The notes under the pieces are model-generated. The model saw only the letters and a program-made list of their open reading frames with translations. It was not told the origin of the DNA and ran no database searches. This document shows positions 40,474-44,603 of a stretch of 44,603 bases of DNA, piece after piece (the stretch's first letter is position 1; every line of letters starts with the position of its first letter). Source of the stretch: UBA668 sp038328705 (lineage in GTDB: Bacteria > Actinomycetota > Acidimicrobiia > Acidimicrobiales > Ilumatobacteraceae); assembly GCA_038328705.1 (NCBI GenBank), contig JBBQMG010000014.1:1-44603 (forward strand), given 5' to 3'. Made by a program: the position numbers and the translations under genes.

Positions 40474-41466
40474 ATGCAGTCCTGGATCCTCGACGAATCA
40501 CCCGGCAACTACCGCTTCGGCGAGATCGATCAGCCGGTGGTGGGCGACGACGACGTGCTCATCAGGGTGGTCGCCTCGGCACTGAACCACATGGATCTGT
40601 GGGTGACCCGGGGAATGCCCAAGCCGCCGCTGCCGCACGTTCCCGGCTGCGATGTGGCCGGTTTTGTCGAGGCGGTCGGTGCGGCCGTGAGCAATGTACG
40701 GCCAGGCGACGAAGTGGTCATCAATCCTGGGGTCTCGCCCGTGGCCGACATCGTCGCGCTGGGCAACGACAGCCCGATGGGCCCAGGTTTCATGATCTAC
40801 GGCGAACACTGCTGGGGCGGCCACGCGCAGTTCGCGGTCGCACCAAGCCGCAACGTTCGGCCTCGCCCCGCCAACCGCAGCTGGGCCGAATGCGCTGCCT
40901 ATCCGCTGGCATATCTCACGGCCTACCGCATGCTGCGCAGGGCCCGCGTTCATGCCGGGCAGACGGTGCTGGTGGTGGGAATCGGTTCCGGTGTGTCGTG
41001 CGCCGCGCTCGCCATCGCCCGCCACATGGGCTGCACTGTGGTCGCCACCAGTCGCAGCGAAGCCAAGCGCACCGAGGCGCTCACCATGGGGGCCGCCGCC
41101 GTGTACGACAGTGCCGCCGGCAAGTGGCCGGTGGAAGCCGACGTCGTCATCGAAAGCGTCGGCCCTGCCACATGGGAGCAATCCGTGCGTTCGCTCAAGC
41201 CAGGCGGGCGGCTGGTGGTGTGTGGCGGCACGTCAGGCCCGAAGGTGGAACTGAACCTTCCGCGGCTGTTCTTCAAGCAGATCGAGATCATCGGCAGCAC
41301 GATGGGCAGTTACCAAGAATTCGATGAGGTGTCGGCACTCGTTGCGCAGGGTCTCGACATCCGCATCGACACGGTGTACCCGATTGCCGACTACGCCCAG
41401 GCGCTGGCCCGCTTGGAAGACGGCCAACAACTGGGCAAGATCGTGCTCACCCACGAGGAGAACTGA
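40474..41466 (+). CDS. Zinc-binding-type (MDR) alcohol dehydrogenase / quinone oxidoreductase
   Basis: A 330-residue medium-chain reductase with a GroES-like N-domain (ALNHMDLWVTRGMPKPPLPH, VPGCDVAGFVEAVG) and a Rossmann domain (VLVVGIGSGVSCAALAIARH). The structural-zinc four-cysteine loop is absent; NHMD and PGCD retain parts of the quinone reductase/crotonyl-type pattern. Cofactor preference is not clear: TSRSEAKR after the second strand points to NADP(H). Start ATG 40474, 33 bases after the preceding gene. Substrate unknown. Confidence 0.88.
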   Translation: MQSWILDESPGNYRFGEIDQPVVGDDDVLIRVVASALNHMDLWVTRGMPKPPLPHVPGCDVAGFVEAVGAAVSNVRPGDEVVINPGVSPVADIVALGNDSPMGPGFMIYGEHCWGGHAQFAVAPSRNVRPRPANRSWAECAAYPLAYLTAYRMLRRARVHAGQTVLVVGIGSGVSCAALAIARHMGCTVVATSRSEAKRTEALTMGAAAVYDSAAGKWPVEADVVIESVGPATWEQSVRSLKPGGRLVVCGGTSGPKVELNLPRLFFKQIEIIGSTMGSYQEFDEVSALVAQGLDIRIDTVYPIADYAQALARLEDGQQLGKIVLTHEEN

Positions 41467-41469
41467 ACC

Positions 41470-42681
41470 ATGACCGAGTCGACACCCGATTCAGAAGCGC
41501 TGAAGGAAGCGGTGTGCAGCCGCATCGACGAACTGGCCGAGCAGCTGATCGACGCCAGCCACCAGATTCATGCGCACCCGGAGCTGAACTTCCAGGAGCA
41601 CTTCGCGCACGACCTCCTCACCGGCTTGCTGGAGCGCAATGGGGTTGCACCCACCCGTCACGCCTACGACTTGGAGACCGCCTTCGACTCCAGCGTCGGC
41701 ACCAGCGGCGCGACCATTGCAGTGCTGTGTGAATACGACGCGCTGCCCGGAGTCGGCCATGCCTGCGGCCACAACATCATCGGCACTGCCGGTCTTGGCG
41801 CAGGTTTGGCTGCAGCGTTCGTTGCCGAAGCCGCCGGCGGCCGCGTCCGCATCATGGGCACCCCTGCCGAAGAGGGTGGCGCCGGCAAAGTTCACATGGC
41901 CCGCAAGGGCGCGTTCGACGGGGTCGACGCGGCGATGATGGTGCACCCAGCGGACGCCGACCTGATCTCGATGGACTGCATCGCCATCCAGGAGCTGATC
42001 GTGCAGTACCACGGCAAGTCCGCGCATGCCTCCGCTGCGCCGTGGGAGGGCCGCAACGCCCTCGACGCCGCCGTCCTGGGCTACATGAACATCGCCGCCA
42101 TGCGCCAGCACATTCGCCCCAACGAGCGCATCCACGGCATCTTCACCAACGGTGGCGACAAGCCCAACATCGTCCCCTCCGAAGCAGCGATGGACTGGTA
42201 CGTCCGCTCTGGCACGATCGAGTCGCTGCAGCCCCTCAAGCAACGGGTAGTGACCGCTCTGGAGAGCTCGGCAGCAGCGTGCGGATGCACGATGACCCAC
42301 GAATGGGACCCGAACCCCTGTGCCGACATGATCGACAACGGCCCGATGGTGGCCGCCTATGTCGCCAATGCGCAACGTGTCGGGCGCACCGTGCTCGACC
42401 CGGTGACCAGCGGACAGCGAGTGATGGGCAGCACCGATATGGGCAATGTCAGCTACCTGGTGCCGTCGATTCACCCAATGATCAAGGTTGCACCCGACGG
42501 TGTGCCGATCCACAGCATCGACTTCGCCACCTGGGCAGCCAGCCCTGCCGGCGACCAGGCCGTGCTCGATGGTGCGAAGTCGATGGCGATGACCGTCGTC
42601 GATCTGTGGTTGCAAGCCGACCTTCGCGAGCGCATGAACACTGCGTTCGCCGGCCGCCCAGCCGGCGTGCAGGTGCTCTGA
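41470..42681 (+). CDS. M20 family amidohydrolase
   Basis: A 403-residue metallopeptidase-fold enzyme with HQIHAHPELNFQE, CEYDALPGVGHACGHN (metal-binding Cys and His), GTPAEEGGAGK, AMMVHPAD and KSAHASAAPWEGRNALDA. These are the marks of the M20D/ACY1-like amidohydrolases that remove acyl or aminoacyl groups (for example aminobenzoyl-glutamate or N-acyl amino acids). The start is three bases after the MDR gene stop, so they are co-transcribed. Cytoplasmic; substrate not predictable. Confidence 0.88.
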   Translation: MTESTPDSEALKEAVCSRIDELAEQLIDASHQIHAHPELNFQEHFAHDLLTGLLERNGVAPTRHAYDLETAFDSSVGTSGATIAVLCEYDALPGVGHACGHNIIGTAGLGAGLAAAFVAEAAGGRVRIMGTPAEEGGAGKVHMARKGAFDGVDAAMMVHPADADLISMDCIAIQELIVQYHGKSAHASAAPWEGRNALDAAVLGYMNIAAMRQHIRPNERIHGIFTNGGDKPNIVPSEAAMDWYVRSGTIESLQPLKQRVVTALESSAAACGCTMTHEWDPNPCADMIDNGPMVAAYVANAQRVGRTVLDPVTSGQRVMGSTDMGNVSYLVPSIHPMIKVAPDGVPIHSIDFATWAASPAGDQAVLDGAKSMAMTVVDLWLQADLRERMNTAFAGRPAGVQVL

Positions 42682-42760
42682 ACTGGTCACCTTCGCCGCC
42701 ACAGGATTGCCTCGGCTGCATCCCAGCCGTGCGCCATGCGCCAACCTAGGATGACTCCTC

Positions 42761-44362
42761 GTGACGGTCTACGTCCCCGAAGAATTCACCCCCCAAGAAG
42801 AAGACGTACTCCGTCGCTACTTCACCAACCTCGATGGGCCAGTGTTCGCGCTCGTGAACCTGCCAGAGGTGGTGAAGGGGGCGCTCTTCGCGCGCTACAG
42901 CCGTAGCCCGAAGAGTTTGCGGCGGCTGTTCCTCGACGAGTTCGTCGGCGATCTCGACATTGCCGGCGACATGTCGGTCGATGCCACGATTGGGCTGGAA
43001 CGCGCCGAGGAACTGTACGAGAAGGTCTTCTTCGAGTACGGCGACGACTCCGTGGCACAGCTCGGCGGGGTGCATCTCGCCTGCGAGCAGGCCTCCAACA
43101 TTCTCACCAAGGTCCTCGAGTGGGGCCGCATGATGAGCTACTTGGAGCAGAGCACGCGCTATATCAGCTACGACGCTCGCCTCGGTGGTCGCTACCGGTT
43201 CTTCCGCGACCCGGCATTGCTCTCCAGCCGCTTCGGCACGCGCTACGTGGGCGACATGGACCGCATGTTCGACAGCTACAGCCTGCTGCTCACACGCGTG
43301 ACCGACCACGTGCGCGCCACAGTTCCTCGCGATCCGAGCGACAGCGACTTCGTGTACCGCATGGCCACCAAGGCGAAGGCGCTCGATGCGGTTCGTGGCG
43401 TGCTGCCGGCAGCGTCGCTCAGCAACGTCGGCATCTACGGCAGCGGCCAGGCCTTCGAAGCGCTGCTGATCCGCATGCGTGCGCACCCGCTGCCCGAGGC
43501 ACGTCACTACGCCGACCTGATGTTGCACGAACTGCGCAAGGTGATTCCCAGCTTCCTCAAGCGTGTCGACCTTGCCGACCGTGGCGGTCGCTGGAGCCAA
43601 TACCTCTCAGGTACCCGCGAGCACACGTCCGCACTGGTGGACTCGCTGTTCGGCGACACTCCCGTCCAGCAGGTGCCTGGCGTGCAACTGGTCGACTTCG
43701 ACCCCGACGCAGAGAACAAGCTGCTCGCGGCCATCTGCTATCCGCTGTCGCATCTTCCCGAAAGTCAACTGGCCGACCGCGTGAAGACGCTGGGGCCCAC
43801 CGAACGGCTGGCACTGCTGCAGGCGTACATCGGCGACCGCGAGAACCGGCGGCACAAGCCAGGCCGTGCCTTTGAGCGCGTCGACTATCGCTTCGACGTG
43901 CTCAGCGACTATGGGGCCTTCCGCGACCTCCAGCGCCATCGCATGCTGACCATCGAGTGGCAGTCCCTCACGCCGAACCACGGGTACGTACGCCCGGAAC
44001 TGGTGGAGGAGGCGGGCATGACCGACGTCTTCGACGACGCAATGGCCCGCTCGGCCTCGCTGTACGACGCACTCAAGGAAGAGTTCCCGCAGCAGGCGCA
44101 GTACGCAGTCAGCATGGCCTACAGGATGCGCTACACGATGCAGTTCAATGCTCGCGAGGCCATCCACATGCTGGAATTGCGTTCGTCACCACAGGGTCAC
44201 CCGTCGTATCGGCGGATTGCGCTGGAGATGCACCGCCTGATCGACGAGCAAGCGGGCCACCGTTCCATTGCGGCGGCGATGACGCACATGACCACCGAAG
44301 CACCCGAGCTCGAGCGTTTGGCGGCAGAACGACGTGCGGAAGCACGTCGCAGTCAGACGTGA
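42761..44362 (+). CDS. Double-length ThyX-like protein (two degenerate FAD-dependent thymidylate synthase halves)
   Basis: A 533-residue protein, twice the usual ThyX length. The N-half has WGRMMSYLEQSTRY (121-134), matching RHRxxSxNEYSxRY except for the lost RH, and a following IRMRAHPLPEARHYA. The C-half has RHRMLTIEWQSLTPNHGY (392-409), keeping RHR but losing the SxRY end, and AREAIHMLELRSSPQGHPSY where ThyX has a Gln-containing AQWEIR. So each half keeps a different part of the FAD/dUMP site. It may be an active heteromer-like fusion or a repurposed fold. GTG start after an AGGATGA. Confidence 0.75.
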   Translation: MTVYVPEEFTPQEEDVLRRYFTNLDGPVFALVNLPEVVKGALFARYSRSPKSLRRLFLDEFVGDLDIAGDMSVDATIGLERAEELYEKVFFEYGDDSVAQLGGVHLACEQASNILTKVLEWGRMMSYLEQSTRYISYDARLGGRYRFFRDPALLSSRFGTRYVGDMDRMFDSYSLLLTRVTDHVRATVPRDPSDSDFVYRMATKAKALDAVRGVLPAASLSNVGIYGSGQAFEALLIRMRAHPLPEARHYADLMLHELRKVIPSFLKRVDLADRGGRWSQYLSGTREHTSALVDSLFGDTPVQQVPGVQLVDFDPDAENKLLAAICYPLSHLPESQLADRVKTLGPTERLALLQAYIGDRENRRHKPGRAFERVDYRFDVLSDYGAFRDLQRHRMLTIEWQSLTPNHGYVRPELVEEAGMTDVFDDAMARSASLYDALKEEFPQQAQYAVSMAYRMRYTMQFNAREAIHMLELRSSPQGHPSYRRIALEMHRLIDEQAGHRSIAAAMTHMTTEAPELERLAAERRAEARRSQT

Positions 44363-44508
44363 ACAGCGGGCAAATTTTGTGCCCGATCGAGGAAAGTGAC
44401 TGCTGTCACAGTGCGCGCGGGTAGCCTCCGCTGGCGCTCGCCGTAGTATCCCCGGCCTCGCACGGGATGACGCACTGAGTACGCGCTGGTAACGACAAGG
44501 AACCGATC
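44363..44508. other. Intergenic stretch with a weak hairpin
   Basis: A 6-bp stem CGGGCA/TGCCCG around an AATTTTG loop (44367-44385) follows the ThyX-like stop. There is no T-run after it, so a terminator is doubtful. The rest should hold the promoter of the next gene; I see no clear consensus. Confidence 0.35.
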
Positions 44509-44603
44509 ATGGCAGACGACGAAGAAATCCCAACCGAACCAGCGGAAGAGTTCGAGGAAGTCGAAGAAGAGGCCGACATCGACCCGGCCGAGCTGGACGA
44601 AGA
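44509..44603 (+). CDS. Acidic protein, N-terminal fragment (runs off the right edge)
   Basis: The ATG has an AAGGA eight bases upstream and opens a frame of 31 visible codons, MADDEEIPTEPAEEFEEVEE and on, extremely rich in Glu and Asp. Such acidic starts occur in actinobacterial DUF4193-type proteins and in N-terminal tails of several transcription and ribosome factors. The visible part does not allow a choice. Confidence 0.6.
   Translation, partial: MADDEEIPTEPAEEFEEVEEEADIDPAELDE

Noticed and set aside
44367..44385. Hairpin after the ThyX-like gene as a terminator
   Set aside because: Stem of only six pairs and no following T-run.
1..44603. tRNA, rRNA, CRISPR, insertion sequence, prophage or transfer marks
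   Set aside because: I looked for T-loop motifs, direct repeats with spacers, transposase and integrase motifs and abrupt changes in composition and found none.

Overview
The window (about 44.6 kb, high GC) reads as the chromosome of an actinobacterium. It carries a complete Pup-proteasome gene set (arc/mpa, dop, pup, prcB, prcA, pafA) in the order known from Mycobacterium, flanked as there by trmI on one side and tatC-helY on the other. Deazaflavin-type PPOX and SCO6745-family proteins, many GTG starts and short ATGA/GTGA overlaps fit this. Thr/Pro-rich LPXTG surface proteins and the presence of pxpABC and ttuA/ttuB point, as an inference, to a deep-branching class such as Acidimicrobiia rather than to Mycobacteriales. 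No tRNA, rRNA, CRISPR array, insertion sequence or phage gene was seen.

Left part (1-18.6 kb) is mostly housekeeping and metabolism: the start of a Fpg/Nei DNA glycosylase, a GlcF-like iron-sulfur protein, MOSC and LOG proteins, a pentose-phosphate operon (tkt-tal), a PPOX protein, nagA with a divergent TetR regulator, an alpha/beta hydrolase, a large LuxR-type ATPase regulator, an LPXTG surface protein, a permuted ADP-forming acyl-CoA synthetase, a PBP4-type D-Ala-D-Ala carboxypeptidase and a LON-substrate-binding-domain protein.

Middle part (18.6-22.8 kb) has three small proteins, two of them with membrane segments, and then a tightly overlapped ttuB-ttuA-trmI operon that should install two neighbouring tRNA T-loop modifications, closed by a strong terminator. 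A small ferredoxin and a second LPXTG protein follow.

Proteasome part (22.9-34.3 kb): arc, a SCO6745-family gene, a ceramidase-like lipoprotein, dop-pup-prcB-prcA, then pxpABC (5-oxoprolinase) inserted between prcA and pafA. The Pup ligase gene pafA is interrupted by an in-frame TAG at codon 351 of 452, while everything on both sides is intact and in frame. As read, the cell could prepare and remove Pup and run a proteasome but would make only a truncated ligase, unless the TAG is a sequencing error or is read through. pafB and pafC, which follow pafA in Mycobacterium, are absent here.

Right part (34.4-44.6 kb): signal peptidase I, a glycerophosphodiesterase, tatB-tatC, helY, a protein resembling only the C-terminal domain of a diacylglycerol kinase, an MDR oxidoreductase, an M20 amidohydrolase, a double-length ThyX-like protein with degenerate motifs in both halves, and the acidic N-terminus of an unidentified gene cut by the window edge.
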